Assembly: GCF_026914185.1 (NCBI RefSeq)
Contig: NC_070560.1
Location: forward strand, 4,207,501-4,271,500
DNA from: Puccinia triticina
Taxonomy: Eukaryota > Basidiomycota > Pucciniomycetes > Pucciniales > Pucciniaceae
Direction: 5' to 3'
DNA: 64,000 nt
Below, in pieces: positions 48,643 to 58,847 of this stretch. A model generated the notes under the pieces. That model made no database searches. It saw only the letters and a list, made by a program, of their open reading frames with translations, and had not been told where the DNA came from. A program made the position numbers and the translations under genes. The stretch's first letter is position 1. Each line of letters opens with the position of its first letter.

Positions 48643-51600
48643 TTAAACCACAGGGTTAGACCTCTTCTCACTTCTGAATTTCCTGAGAAGGATAGCAGAG
48701 TCTGGGATGTCTTTCTCAAGGAGCCATTCATCATGATCAGCACTCATACCTTTGTATCTAGCTAAGTACATCATAACATCTCTGTTTTCCACTCTCAATC
48801 TCTTGTCTCTGAGAATCTTTTGTATGACTTTACTCTGAGGGGTCTTATCCATGGGGGGAATGACAACTTTGACTTTCTGTCTCAAAGGGAACTTGTCTGG
48901 ATTGGGGTCTTTGTATGGTTTCACCAAGCTGACAGGAAATGTGGGATGTTTCCTGCTAAACTCTTCAGTCAGTATCACTTCTACAGCATTCTTCCCATGT
49001 AAAGCTTTTACAAGGAATGGTCCAGTGAAGGAGGCTCTCATCTTCTTAGGGCCAGACAGGTTGTTGAAGTTTGCTGTGGATATTAGGACTTTATCACCAA
49101 CTTTAAAAGATGGTTCTTTGTGACTCTTGTCCCATCTCTCTTTGTTGTAAGATGTAGCTTCTGTTATGCATTGCTCAGCATGTTTTCTAGCTTTCTCAAA
49201 GATCTTTCCATAGGCAAGAGCAGTAGGATGAATGTCTACAGAGTCTTGCTTCAAGAAATTCCTGGGAAGGTTTGGGATCCAGCCTTTTTCCAGGATGGCA
49301 GGAGGTTTTCCAGTGGTTGAATGTATGCTGGTGCAATATGCTAGCTCAAGGATTGGTAGAAGTGAAACCCAATCATGAGTGTAACCATCATTGTCTTTGA
49401 ATTCTAGACCATATGCACAAAACCTCCTGATCATATCTTCAAGTGTTTGGATCATCCTTTCAGCTAATCCATCAGTTTGAGGGTGGTAAGCAGTGGAGAA
49501 AGAGAGTTTTGTTCCTAACATACTATGTAAACCAGTCCAGAATTCAGATGTGAACTTAGGGTCTCTATCAGAGATGATGATTCTGGGGATGCCAGTCCTA
49601 GGCATTACTCTGTTCCAAAACAGAATGGCAGTGTCCATGGCAGAGTCATCCTTGAAGCAGGGTACAAATATAGGGGTCTTAGAGTATCTGTCCACTATTA
49701 CCAGACAAGCATTGAAACTAGCAGCTCCTCCAGGGGACAAGGAAGTTACCCAATCCATGTTAATAACATCCCATGGTTTTGAAGGTTCCTCAATTTTCAT
49801 GAGCAGTCCAAATCTTTTGCCTGTGGCTTTATTTGCTTTCTGGCATCTATCACAGGAAGAGCAGTATTCACTAGTGTCTTGTCTCCAGTTATCCCACCAA
49901 GCAGTATCAGCTACTTTTTCTAAAGTCCTATCTTCAGAAAGATGACCAGAGTAGACACTGTCATGGCATTCATGCAAGATGGTGTTGATACTTTCTTTGT
50001 CAGCTAGGACTAGGACAGAGTTGTGTTTCTCTCTGAAGTAGATGAGGCCATCAAATATAGAGAATCTTCCTTCATCATATAGCTTTCTCCAAGGATCTTG
50101 TAAGGAATTTTTTAGCTGGGCATCTTTAGCATCTTTCAACAAAAGTTCAGACAATATGGTAGTGTTCTTGTCCTGCTTGTAGCCTTCTCTCACTGAGTCA
50201 AAGAACTCATTCTTGAAAGTAGAGACATGTATGCCCATGATGGGGAATCTATCATCATCCTTGTCTTCTGGGTCATAAGCAGGGTTACTAGGATCATTTG
50301 GTAAAGCCCACCTGCTCAGTCCATCAGCATTCTTGTGAATATTCCCATCTCTGTGGATTATGGTCATATTGCCTCTGTATTCCTGAATAGCAATCTGCCA
50401 CCTGAGCATATGTCTGTTGGGAGTCTTCATGTTCAGCAGTGATCTCAAAGCTGTGCAGTCTGTTACAACATGAAAGACACTGCCATCTAAGTAGTAATGG
50501 AGTTTTTCCAGGGCCCAAACCAGACATAAGCATTCAAGTTGACTAGCACCATATCTTGTTTCACTGTCCTTCAGTTGTCTGGATATGAAAACAATGGGTC
50601 CTTCTTTTCTCACTCCCTCAATGACTTGGACTTGATGTAAAGCAGCACCTAGACCAGTCATGCTAGCATCTACATATAGTGTGAAAGGATGGGCCCAGTC
50701 AGGAAACAGTAGCAATGGAGCTGTGGTCAGTTTCTCTTTTAACAAGTTGTAGGCTACTATTCTATGATGAGTCATCTCATATATGACATCAATCCTTGTC
50801 AGTTCAGTCAGAGGTTTTGCTATCTCTGCAAACTTCTCAATGTGTTGTCTGTAGTAACCAGCAAAACCAAGAAATGATTGCATTTCTTTCCTACTACTAG
50901 GCACAGGCTTTTGGAGGACAGCAGCTACTTTATTCTGGTCTATTCCTATGGCAATACCAGACACAAGATGGCCTAGAGCTTTGATCTGATCAAATCCAAA
51001 GTTACACTTCTTCAAGGAGATTTTCATGTTCATGTTAATGACAACTTTCAGGATCCTGTCTATCCTACTGAGGTGTTCCTCCCAGGTGTTTGACATAATG
51101 ATGATATCATCAATGTAGATAATGACCCACTTCTCATCAATTTCCTTTCTGAATTCAATGTCCATCATTCTCTGGAAATGAGAGGGGGCATTTTTGATCC
51201 CAAAGGGCATTCTCAGGTACTCATAGATTCCTTTGTGCATGATAATCCTGAGTAGATGTCTGGAATCTTCTGCAATGACATTCTGGTGAAAACCTTTGAG
51301 TACATCCATGCTAGTCAGATATTTAGCTTTGGCCAGGTTGTTCAGAGTCTCACAGATCTTAGGAATGGGGTATCTGTCTGAAGCAGTGTAGGAATTCAAA
51401 GCTCTGAAGTCTCCTACCATTCTGGACTTTCCATTGTGCCAGGCAATGATTACAGGAGTAGTGATCTCAACTACTTCATTATGACCAACTTTCCTTAGAA
51501 CATTCAGGTTTACTAGCTCTTCAATGTGTTGCTCAAGAGCTTCTCTGCTTTTGGGGCTGGCAGGATAAGGAGGTCTTCTGAGGAGAGGAGGATAGGGTCT

Positions 51601-54600
51601 CTCAGTTGTCAGCTTGATATGAACTTCATGACCTTTAATGGCACCAAGGGGCTGGTTGGTGTTGGAGAAGGCAAAGTTGTTATTGTAGAGGACTTCAAAC
51701 AGCTTCTCTTTTTGCTCAATAGTCAACTTATCACTGAACTTGGCTTCACAGAGTTCTTCTATAATAAATTTCTGCAGTTGAGGATGGGACTTCTTTACAG
51801 CAGAAATTTCATTGGAAGGGCTCATTTTCTCCAGATGATGAGACTTAAAGCTGAATTTCTTCCTCTTGTTCTCATTCCCAATGGTAAAGAATCTCTCTTT
51901 GCTGTTTGTGATGTCAAAGCCATAAAGAGACATGTAATCATTTCCAAGGATAAGATAGTTAATTCTTGCATTTCTCATGACTACAAATTCTGCTAGAATT
52001 CTAATGGAACCTTTAGTGTGAGGAAAAATCAAAGCCATTTCTATTATGCCCATGGGCTGTAATTGGTCACTACAGCTGTGGAATTTAGCATGGTTAATTG
52101 GCATGAGCTTATTTTCCCATTCTGGTAATATAGAATCTAGCAATTTGTTGCTGATGATTGAGCAAGAGGCTCCACTATCAAGAAGACATGATTGTTCTCT
52201 GGATTCAATGAGGACAGTAGTAAGATTTGCTTTTCCAGTAAGATGAGCTTTTCCTCTATCAGGCTTACATTTCATCAGTCTAGCATCTTCTATGTGGGAA
52301 GACTGACAGGATTTGTCCCAGGTCTGAGGTTGATGAGTTTCAGCTTGAATTTCAGCAATGGAGAAATCTTGGTTTATTTCACACTCTACAGCATGTGCTC
52401 CAAAGTCAAAATCAACTAATGGATCATAATTGGCACCATTTCCATTGTCCATGGCAAGAATCATGTGATTGGTTCTATGATTCTCTTCTTCTTCATCTAG
52501 TTCTGATTCAGATTTATGTGGTTCACCTTGATCTTCTCCATTGTCACTCTTGGGATCATCATCATCATCCATTCCTACATTATTGATCCTGTTCTTCTTC
52601 TTAGGGCATTCTCTGGAGAAGTGGCCAGTTTGTTTACAGAAATGGCATATAAGTTTTTCTTTCTCAGGGGCAGAGACAGGATTCTTTTTGGTAGAGGAGT
52701 CAGTTGGCTTATCAGTTTTCTCAGGGGCAGGATTGCTTCTCCATTGGGATCTGTTTGGAGTGTTATAATTGTTTGTCACAGGCTTGTTCCTTTTCATGAC
52801 TCTGTCTATAACCTCTTCAGCAATTATAACCATATCCTCAAAACTCATTTCAGTGGCATCTCTTTTGTATCTGCTTTTAATAGCATGCTCAAGGTTTGGA
52901 GGGCACTGCTTTAAGATTTTCTCACAAATAAGATACTGATTGAGTTCAGGTTGATAAGCTTTCAGTCTTTCTCTCTGATTACCAAACCATTTGTGGATTT
53001 TCCTCCCATCATAGGTGAAGTGATCATTCTCAAACTCTTGTTGCATTTTCCATTTCCAGTTCTCAGTGCCAAACTTATTTCTGATGGCATTCTTCCACCA
53101 AGCCCAAGATTTGTTTCCATATTCATCTCTAATGCCTAGGTACCAATTCCTTGCAGTGTCAGTTAACAAGATTGTTAATCTACTGATTATCATGTTATCC
53201 AGCATCAAGTAGTCTCTGACTAGGATATCAGTATTTTTAATCCAAAGCTCATGATTGTAAGGCAATTCTCCAGAGAATTTCTCCCAGTCTCCATTTTTGG
53301 GGATACTTTTCCACAGTTCTTTCCTCATTTCAAAGTCTATTGCTCCATGATCAATGTAGGGGAATTCCTCTTGGGTCTTAGCGTCAGGAGTATTGCTAGC
53401 AGGTTTAGGAAAGCTATCTCTTGGTGGTCTCTGGGGTTCAGGAGTAGGAACAGGAGGAGGTGGTCTGTGTTCATGTTGTTGCTCATGGTGGACATTCTGG
53501 AAGGGATTATTGTATAAGAGATGAGGGGGATGGTCTCTGTCATCTGGTATTAACACTGAATCCAGCTTTGAGCTCACAGTGTTTACTACAGAAGATATGT
53601 CACTGAATCTTCTCTTAGATTGTTCAAATCTGTTGTGCTCATTGGCATGAAGGTCATTGATCTGATTACCAATGGAAGTAAGATTGTTGCTCACTTTCTC
53701 TTCAAAATCTTTCAGATTTTGGCCAATTGTATCCATGTTAGAATGACATTGTGATTCATTTACCAGAATCAAATCTTGAACAGTCTCAAACTTATCATCT
53801 ATGTGTTTCTTCAGTTGTTCTAACACATTGTTATTCACTGTGGACTTCTCTCTGGCACTTTCACCTATGTTGTTCAGGATTTGATCAAGCAAAAAGGGAA
53901 TGAATTCATTTTTAAACAGATCAAGAATGGAATGATTCAGGACATCTTTAAAATTGCTGACACAAGATTCAAGAAGAGTACCAGGGATGGTTTCAACAGT
54001 ACCAGATAATTCAGAGAGAAATTTAGAGAACAAGACTTGTAATTTTTCTTCTAGAAACAAAGGACCATTTCGAGACATTTCAGAGTTAAGATTATTTAGA
54101 AAAAATTCTCTATTTGAAGGATCAGAGAGGTTATCAATATCTAAACTGAGGCCTAGAGGTGAATCACTGCTTAAGGAACTTTTAGGCAAGGATTCATCTA
54201 ATAGGGGCCTCTCCCTCTGGTTCTCCCGCGTCCATAGCCTCTCCTCACTCCTCTGGTGGCTCTCATCAAGTATTCTCCTATTTCCAGAACTCTCTGAGTG
54301 TCGTCCTGAGGGCGTCTCCAGTTCCTCCCTGATCCTCTCCAGTTGCTTTGAGGATGAGAGGGGTTGTGGCCTGCGAATTCTTGCGGCATTTGAGGATAAT
54401 GGGGTGGATTGTAGCCGCCAGTTTGAAGATGCGGGCTGGGGCGGAATAATTGAACTACCTCTCGCGGTATAGAAGCTGGTGGCGGCCTCACTTGGAGCGT
54501 CTGCGGCGGTGGCGGCGGCGGCAAGGGAGTTCCTTGATAGTGTTGGCTCTCTAGGCGCGGCTGGGATTGAGGCTGCTGTTGAAACTGAGCCTGGTTGGAG

Positions 54601-55422
54601 GGGATAGGACCCTGGAACTCCTGCGCTATAGCTCGTAGCTGAGAGCCCGTGGGTTCTGGCGTTGGCGTCGCTAGAATGGGTTGCTGGCTGGCGTGCGGCA
54701 CTAAAGCTAGCTGCGAATGAGGCCGGGATACTTGCGCCGTGGAGTTCTGCGGACCTAGGCCGTTGTTCTGGTTCATTAGAGAAACTTCCAGGTTGTGTAG
54801 CTCGTCTCTGGGTATCCATTCTTGACAGAGACGGATACCGTCTTTCCTCCCAACTAATTCTATTATCATTTCCTGCGTCATAGCTGCTTGGGAGAGGAGG
54901 CGCCTCATGGTTAACGTGTTCTGCGCCTCCCTGGCGCGGACAAATAGGTCGAACTGTTCGTTGAACATGCTGATGAGGCTGGAGAGCTCTTCCTCTTCCG
55001 GGATAAGGTCCATGGGACCGGAGGACTCCTCCCGTCGAGGGCTCTGAGTGTACGGAAGGAGGGCTAGATTGGGCGGCGCCGTGGATCTCATGCCCTCTGG
55101 GTTGATAGGCTGGGAGGGCGGTTGACTCGTCGGAGGAAGGTTCACCGTCAAGTCTATCTGTTCCCTGTCGATAGGCCGCGGAACCGGCGTGGATCTGCTC
55201 GACGCTAGGGCTATGGAAGTTTCCCTCGGCTGGTATAGGGCCGGAGGGATCCCGGTATCTGGGGGGAGCGGCTCCTCTTCCGGGAGCTTGAGGAAATCCT
55301 CCTGTAGAGGCGGCAAGGCTGCTTCTAGCCCTTCGAAGCCGTTCTTCGGCGGCTGGGCTAAGGCGGTACCGGTGGCGGAGCTCTTCGGAGAGGTCTCGGC
55401 CATTTCTAAGGTGAGGAGGCAT
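48643..55422 (-). CDS. Gypsy-B Gag-Pol polyprotein with chromodomain
   Basis: 2259 residues from the ATG at 55422. Residues 1-410 are low-complexity, encoded by GC-rich DNA that also carries a second frame. A helical region follows (about 440-650). The gag domain lies near 700-880 ([37 protein letters not shown]) and the zinc knuckle [14 protein letters not shown] at 926-939. Protease LLDSGASCS with Asp 1082; reverse transcriptase with [11 protein letters not shown] and YIDD from 1436; RNase H with [13 protein letters not shown], Asp 1585, and [10 protein letters not shown]. Integrase zinc region near 1820-1870 and core Asp 1890, Asp 1952, Glu 1988 (D-35-E). The C-terminal ~60 residues (from about 2199) form a chromodomain ([21 protein letters not shown]), which in chromoviruses binds modified histones and guides integration. 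No frameshift between gag and pol. The start codon lies inside a predicted intron. Confidence 0.95.
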   Translation of the reverse strand: MPPHLRNGRDLSEELRHRYRLSPAAEERLRRARSSLAASTGGFPQAPGRGAAPPRYRDPSGPIPAEGNFHSPSVEQIHAGSAAYRQGTDRLDGEPSSDESTALPAYQPRGHEIHGAAQSSPPSVHSEPSTGGVLRSHGPYPGRGRALQPHQHVQRTVRPICPRQGGAEHVNHEAPPLPSSYDAGNDNRISWEERRYPSLSRMDTQRRATQPGSFSNEPEQRPRSAELHGASIPASFAASFSAARQPATHSSDANARTHGLSATSYSAGVPGSYPLQPGSVSTAASIPAAPREPTLSRNSLAAAATAADAPSEAATSFYTARGSSIIPPQPASSNWRLQSTPLSSNAARIRRPQPLSSSKQLERIREELETPSGRHSESSGNRRILDESHQRSEERLWTRENQRERPLLDESLPKSSLSSDSPLGLSLDIDNLSDPSNREFFLNNLNSEMSRNGPLFLEEKLQVLFSKFLSELSGTVETIPGTLLESCVSNFKDVLNHSILDLFKNEFIPFLLDQILNNIGESAREKSTVNNNVLEQLKKHIDDKFETVQDLILVNESQCHSNMDTIGQNLKDFEEKVSNNLTSIGNQINDLHANEHNRFEQSKRRFSDISSVVNTVSSKLDSVLIPDDRDHPPHLLYNNPFQNVHHEQQHEHRPPPPVPTPEPQRPPRDSFPKPASNTPDAKTQEEFPYIDHGAIDFEMRKELWKSIPKNGDWEKFSGELPYNHELWIKNTDILVRDYLMLDNMIISRLTILLTDTARNWYLGIRDEYGNKSWAWWKNAIRNKFGTENWKWKMQQEFENDHFTYDGRKIHKWFGNQRERLKAYQPELNQYLICEKILKQCPPNLEHAIKSRYKRDATEMSFEDMVIIAEEVIDRVMKRNKPVTNNYNTPNRSQWRSNPAPEKTDKPTDSSTKKNPVSAPEKEKLICHFCKQTGHFSRECPKKKNRINNVGMDDDDDPKSDNGEDQGEPHKSESELDEEEENHRTNHMILAMDNGNGANYDPLVDFDFGAHAVECEINQDFSIAEIQAETHQPQTWDKSCQSSHIEDARLMKCKPDRGKAHLTGKANLTTVLIESREQSCLLDSGASCSIISNKLLDSILPEWENKLMPINHAKFHSCSDQLQPMGIIEMALIFPHTKGSIRILAEFVVMRNARINYLILGNDYMSLYGFDITNSKERFFTIGNENKRKKFSFKSHHLEKMSPSNEISAVKKSHPQLQKFIIEELCEAKFSDKLTIEQKEKLFEVLYNNNFAFSNTNQPLGAIKGHEVHIKLTTERPYPPLLRRPPYPASPKSREALEQHIEELVNLNVLRKVGHNEVVEITTPVIIAWHNGKSRMVGDFRALNSYTASDRYPIPKICETLNNLAKAKYLTSMDVLKGFHQNVIAEDSRHLLRIIMHKGIYEYLRMPFGIKNAPSHFQRMMDIEFRKEIDEKWVIIYIDDIIIMSNTWEEHLSRIDRILKVVINMNMKISLKKCNFGFDQIKALGHLVSGIAIGIDQNKVAAVLQKPVPSSRKEMQSFLGFAGYYRQHIEKFAEIAKPLTELTRIDVIYEMTHHRIVAYNLLKEKLTTAPLLLFPDWAHPFTLYVDASMTGLGAALHQVQVIEGVRKEGPIVFISRQLKDSETRYGASQLECLCLVWALEKLHYYLDGSVFHVVTDCTALRSLLNMKTPNRHMLRWQIAIQEYRGNMTIIHRDGNIHKNADGLSRWALPNDPSNPAYDPEDKDDDRFPIMGIHVSTFKNEFFDSVREGYKQDKNTTILSELLLKDAKDAQLKNSLQDPWRKLYDEGRFSIFDGLIYFREKHNSVLVLADKESINTILHECHDSVYSGHLSEDRTLEKVADTAWWDNWRQDTSEYCSSCDRCQKANKATGKRFGLLMKIEEPSKPWDVINMDWVTSLSPGGAASFNACLVIVDRYSKTPIFVPCFKDDSAMDTAILFWNRVMPRTGIPRIIISDRDPKFTSEFWTGLHSMLGTKLSFSTAYHPQTDGLAERMIQTLEDMIRRFCAYGLEFKDNDGYTHDWVSLLPILELAYCTSIHSTTGKPPAILEKGWIPNLPRNFLKQDSVDIHPTALAYGKIFEKARKHAEQCITEATSYNKERWDKSHKEPSFKVGDKVLISTANFNNLSGPKKMRASFTGPFLVKALHGKNAVEVILTEEFSRKHPTFPVSLVKPYKDPNPDKFPLRQKVKVVIPPMDKTPQSKVIQKILRDKRLRVENRDVMMYLARYKGMSADHDEWLLEKDIPDSAILLRKFRSEKRSNPVV
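54198..55405 (-). CDS. Gypsy-B frame overlapping gag in the +1 register (401 codons)
   Basis: ATG at 55403 (GAAATGG, a good context), running to 54198 wholly inside gag in the +1 register. Residues 1-130 are acidic and proline-rich. A helical region follows at about 140-215 ([35 protein letters not shown]), then a Gln/Pro-rich stretch and a basic C-terminus, [15 protein letters not shown], resembling RGG-type RNA-binding tails. A predicted 3' splice site (CTTAG, ending 55406) adjoins the frame, which joins in phase to the leader frame (55940-55496). The frame ends where the GC-rich part of gag ends. No family is recognised. The length, the structure and the equivalent frame in Gypsy-A argue that it is translated. 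Confidence 0.55.
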
Positions 55423-55495
55423 GATGATTATATGTAAGAAAAGAGGGTAATTAAGCGGTAAAAAGGAGGATTAAGGGTTGTTTAAAGTTAAATAC
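55406..55495 (-). promoter_or_regulatory. Predicted intron containing the Gypsy-B Gag-Pol start codon
   Basis: Donor TTCAG|GTATTT at 55495 and acceptor CACCTTAG ending 55406, 90 nt, phase 1. The Gag-Pol ATG (55422-55420) lies within it, 17 nt from the A of the ATG to the last G of the acceptor. The predicted Gypsy-A intron 38242-38303 has its Gag ATG at the same distance (38287 to 38303). Removal would delete the Gag-Pol start and fuse the leader frame to the overlapping frame. Confidence 0.45.
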
Positions 55496-55940
55496 CTGAA
55501 GATCTGGATTTAGCGGAAATCCTTTTGCTTTTCCTAGTAGTAGAAGACGATTTTTTCTTGTTTTCTTTTGCGCTTGGCTTCGCAGAGGAATTAGAGGTCC
55601 ACTCGGCTATGTTAACAGGAGCTACGGTCCTTTTTCGACGAGTTTTCGGCGCTTTTGCGGTAGCAATAGGAGTCCACGCGGTGCTACTAATCAAATTTCC
55701 GTTACAAGGATTTGCTACTATTTTGTCGTCGTAGTTTTCTTCGTCTGCGCTATTCTGCGCCGTCAAGAATTTTTTTACGGTCAACTGCGGTAATTGTAGA
55801 TGAGAAGCAGGAGAATCTTTTGAGCGTACTCCGTTTTTCTCTATCTCCTCTTGATTCGAAGATATGGAGGGTTCTGGGGAGGATAAGTCCGACGAAGGGG
55901 TGAATAGCGGCACGGAGGAGTCGCAATTCTGCACTTTCAC
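55496..55940 (-). CDS. Gypsy-B leader frame (ORF0), no AUG
   Basis: Open on the minus strand from about 55962 to a stop at 55490-55488, with no ATG at its start; 55940 is a GTG. A CAG that could be a 3' splice site ends at about 55929. The product is Ser-rich and strongly basic towards its end, with two clusters that could be nuclear localisation signals (KTRRKRT and TTRKSKRISAKSR). The predicted donor (TCA G|GTATTT) joins it in phase to the 401-codon frame, giving up to about 550 residues. Gypsy-A has a frame in the same place, also without an ATG. Function unknown. Confidence 0.42.
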
Positions 55941-56162
55941 GAGTACACAGGACGTAAAAAAATTTTTTCAAGGGTTCAGTTAGGAAATTTATCAATATAA
56001 AAGCAATTTTAGATAATTTTGGGAGAATTTCAGCGTTAGTAGGATATGTAGAAAAATTTTTAAGTGGTTTTTTCGAATTTTAAGAGTTTTTTGTTTGATT
56101 TAGTCAGGATGATCAGTCCTTTGGCTTTATAGCAGTCTAGAATTATGAAAAGGTGAGTAATT

Positions 56163-56180
56163 TTCCCGATGAGGCCCCCA
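56163..56180 (-). promoter_or_regulatory. Gypsy-B primer-binding site
   Basis: TGGGGGCCTCATCGGG on the minus strand, two bases after the 5' LTR. It resembles the Gypsy-A site in its first six bases and in its final CGGG. Confidence 0.6.
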
Positions 56181-56182
56181 AT

Positions 56183-57152
56183 TGTGAGCCTGAGTCTCTA
56201 TAGTGACAGCAGGACACAAGAAATGGGGGGGCAATAGTTGGATTTCTTGGGATAAAGAAATTACAACTATAAAAGAAAAAGAGAGAAAGAGAGAGAGAAA
56301 CCAAGCAGGATAAGAAGGAAGAGAAGTACTAGGTTATTCTAGTGGGAATGCACGTCCACTGGCAATGCTACTCTTCAGAAGAGTGCTGCTAATCTGTGCA
56401 AGAAGTGCTACAGCTTCCTCTCAGGAGGGTATCTGGATTAGATAAGTCTTAATCCAGCCACAGTTTTTTAGACTTCTCTCTGGACAGTCAAGGTTCTTAA
56501 AGGGAAACCTGAGGGACAGCCCTGAACCTAGATTTTGAGGCAAAGGCCTGAGGATAAGAAGGGACAGCCCTGTAATCAAGATGGAGGCAAAGGCCTATAG
56601 ATTTGGAGGGACAGCCCTGTGATCAAGGAGGAAGCAAAGCAAGAAGAAGAGGCAGATCAAGCAAGACACAGAGTTGTACCTCTGAGATAATCAAGGTTCA
56701 GTGAAAGAGGTTACTTACTGTCAATATCCTAGGCGCCTGTGACGGTAGGTATACTGGGAGTAGAGTAGGCTCTTTGGTGGTGATCCTGGGGTTATCTGGG
56801 TGGTGGTTCTGGTGTGCTGAAGTCTGTAGATCCGCTTCAGGCAAGGGGGATCCTGACTACGAAAATTTTCACAGTTTGCTTATGTAATTTACATATGTAC
56901 ATGTGGTTTGGCGCGCCTGGTAGCGCTGACACGTCACAACTGCGCAAGGGCGCCATAACTCAGTAACTCAGGGAAGGAGTATAGTTACAAGGAATTGATA
57001 AGTTGTAACTAGGGTTAAAATTGCATGAGGAAACAGAATATGAAGTCAAAACAAGGTTATCTCTTAAGATGAAAAAGATATAAAGTAATTTATATGTAAC
57101 AAAGGTAGAACAGGCAGCTTTTAGGTCAGCTGTGATGACTCTAAGGCTGACA
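56183..57152 (-). repeat. Gypsy-B 5' LTR
   Basis: 970 bp, same as 47636-48605 on reading. Followed by the CCTAT duplication and Gypsy-A pol. Confidence 0.95.
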
Positions 57153-57157
57153 CCTAT

Positions 57158-58076
57158 AGAAGAGGAAAGTCGTAAGTTTCTCAGGATAATTTGCCATCTG
57201 GGAGTATTTGAATATCTCCGTATGCCCTTTGGTATTAAGAATGCTCCCTCTCACTTTCAAAGAATGATGGATTCTATATTTGGCCAATATATCAGACAAG
57301 GATGGATGATGGTATATATAGATGATATTATAATTTATTCTGATGACTGGGATGATCACAAAGAAAAGGTAAGAATGATCTTAGAAAAATCCATTGAAGT
57401 AGGATTAAAGATGTCCATTAAAAAATGTAACTTTGGATATGGAGAGCTCAAAGCCCTGGGACGTATAGTGTCTGGTCTTATGTTAGCAGCAGATCAACAT
57501 AAAGTGGCTGCAGTATTACTAAATCCCATGCCAAGTAATAAAAAGGAAATGATGTCTTTTCTGGGATTTTGTAGTTATTATAGGCAATTTGTTCCACAGT
57601 TCTCTAATATTACCAAATGTTTGTATGCAATTTGTAATGAGGATACAATATTTGAAATGACATATGAGAGAGTACAAGCTTATGAACAGTTGAAGAAACT
57701 ATTGACTAGTGCACCAGTGTTAGCTCAACCTGATTATACTAAGCCATTTATATTGTACATTGATGGTTGCTTCGATGGGTTAGGAGCAGCTCTTCATCAA
57801 GAATTTCTTATAGATGATCAGGTTGTTGAGAAACCTATCCTTTTCATATCTAGACAAATTAAAGATTCTGAAAAGAGGTATGGAGCTAGTCAAATGGAAT
57901 GTTTAGCACTAGTTTGGGCTCTGGAAAAATTGCATTACTACCTGGAAGGTTCTAACTTTGTAGTAATCTCAGATTGCATGGCTGTTAAGACTCTAATGAA
58001 CATGAAAACACCTAATCGTCATATGGCAAATTGCAATACAGGCGCAATACCGTGGTCATATGACGATAATTCATAA
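57158..58076 (+). pseudogene. Gypsy-A reverse transcriptase and RNase H
   Basis: It continues in phase from 47630 with EEESRKFLRIICHLGVFEYL, then YIDDIIIYSDDW, a GFCSYYRQFV block and RNase H ([35 protein letters not shown]). An 8-nt loss at about 58026, within the place where Gypsy-B reads [11 protein letters not shown], shifts the frame and ends it at 58076. The RNase H Asp region reads IDGC rather than VDAS. Confidence 0.9.
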
Positions 58077-58847
58077 AGAAGGTAAGAAACATAAAAATGC
58101 TGACGGATTAAGTAAATGGGCGTTACCAAATACTCCGGATAATCCTGCGTATGATCCTGATGATGAGGATATTTTCCCCATATTAGGTATTCATGTGTGT
58201 GATTTGGATGAGGCTTTTTATGACTTAGTCCGTAACAGTTATGATCAAGACTCTAACCTGTTGACACTAGTGGAGATCTTGAAAAATGATAATTGTCCAC
58301 CTGAGTTGATTTCTAGCTTACAGCCAGAGTTAATGATAGACTATAAGCTAGGAAAATTTACTCTATTGGATGGATTACTGTATTATAGAAATAAACATTC
58401 TAGTGTACTAGTACTTTGTGACAGAGATCAAGTAATGAATATACTTAGAGAGTGTCATGACAGTGTAACTTCTGGACATTTTCCAGAAGACAGAACATTG
58501 GAAAGAATTTGTAATACGGCTTGGTGGTTAAATTGGAAAAAAGAAGCCCAAAATTATATAAAATCTTGTGACATCTGTCAGAAAGCTAATAAGCAAACAG
58601 GAAAAAGATTTGGTCTTCTACAAAAGATTGCTGAACCTAAATCCCAATGGGAAATTATTAATATGGATTTTGTAACTGGTCTGCTTCCTGCAGGGGCCTA
58701 TTCCTATAATTCTGTATTAGTGATAGTGGACCGCTTCTCTAAAAGAGCCCGCTTTATACCTAAACATAAGGATGATACAGCTATGGAAATTGCTATGTTA
58801 TTCTGGAATAGAATTATGTCTGATGTGGGAATTCCTAAAATTATTAT
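58060..58847 (+). pseudogene. Gypsy-A integrase, truncated
   Basis: It resumes one register on with [20 protein letters not shown], then the integrase zinc region (HECHDSV-like [21 protein letters not shown]) and the first core Asp ([10 protein letters not shown]). It stops at IPKII, exactly before the second catalytic Asp, where the ACTCC element begins. The remainder must lie beyond the nested insertions, outside the window. Confidence 0.9.

Larger units (their letters stand above)
47636..57152 (-). mobile_element. Gypsy-B: complete Ty3/Gypsy element with intact coding region
   Basis: 970-bp LTRs at 47636-48605 and 56183-57152, in which I find no difference on reading. CCTAT on both sides (47631-47635 and 57153-57157). 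It carries a primer site, leader frame, a frame overlapping gag, and a 2259-codon Gag-Pol frame. Total 9517 bp. Identical LTRs and an unbroken frame make a recent, possibly active copy. Confidence 0.96.
36677..58847 (+). mobile_element. Gypsy-A: degenerate Ty3/Gypsy element, host of four insertions
   Basis: 5' LTR at 36677-37650, primer site, leader frame, gag and pol in plus orientation. The internal region is interrupted by Gypsy-C (40936-46723), a Copia-type solo LTR (47098-47312), Gypsy-B (47636-57152) and an ACTCC element from 58848. Each of the first three has a 5-bp duplication of Gypsy-A sequence, and pol reads on across each junction. The 3' LTR is not in the window. Protein similarity to Gypsy-B is clear throughout pol. 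The end coordinate is the last base before the ACTCC element. Confidence 0.9.

Noticed and set aside
49493..49945. 150-codon plus-strand frames at 49493-49945 and 62163-62615
   Set aside because: They are antisense to the conserved integrase region of the Gypsy-B copies, and so recur in both; there is no independent support.
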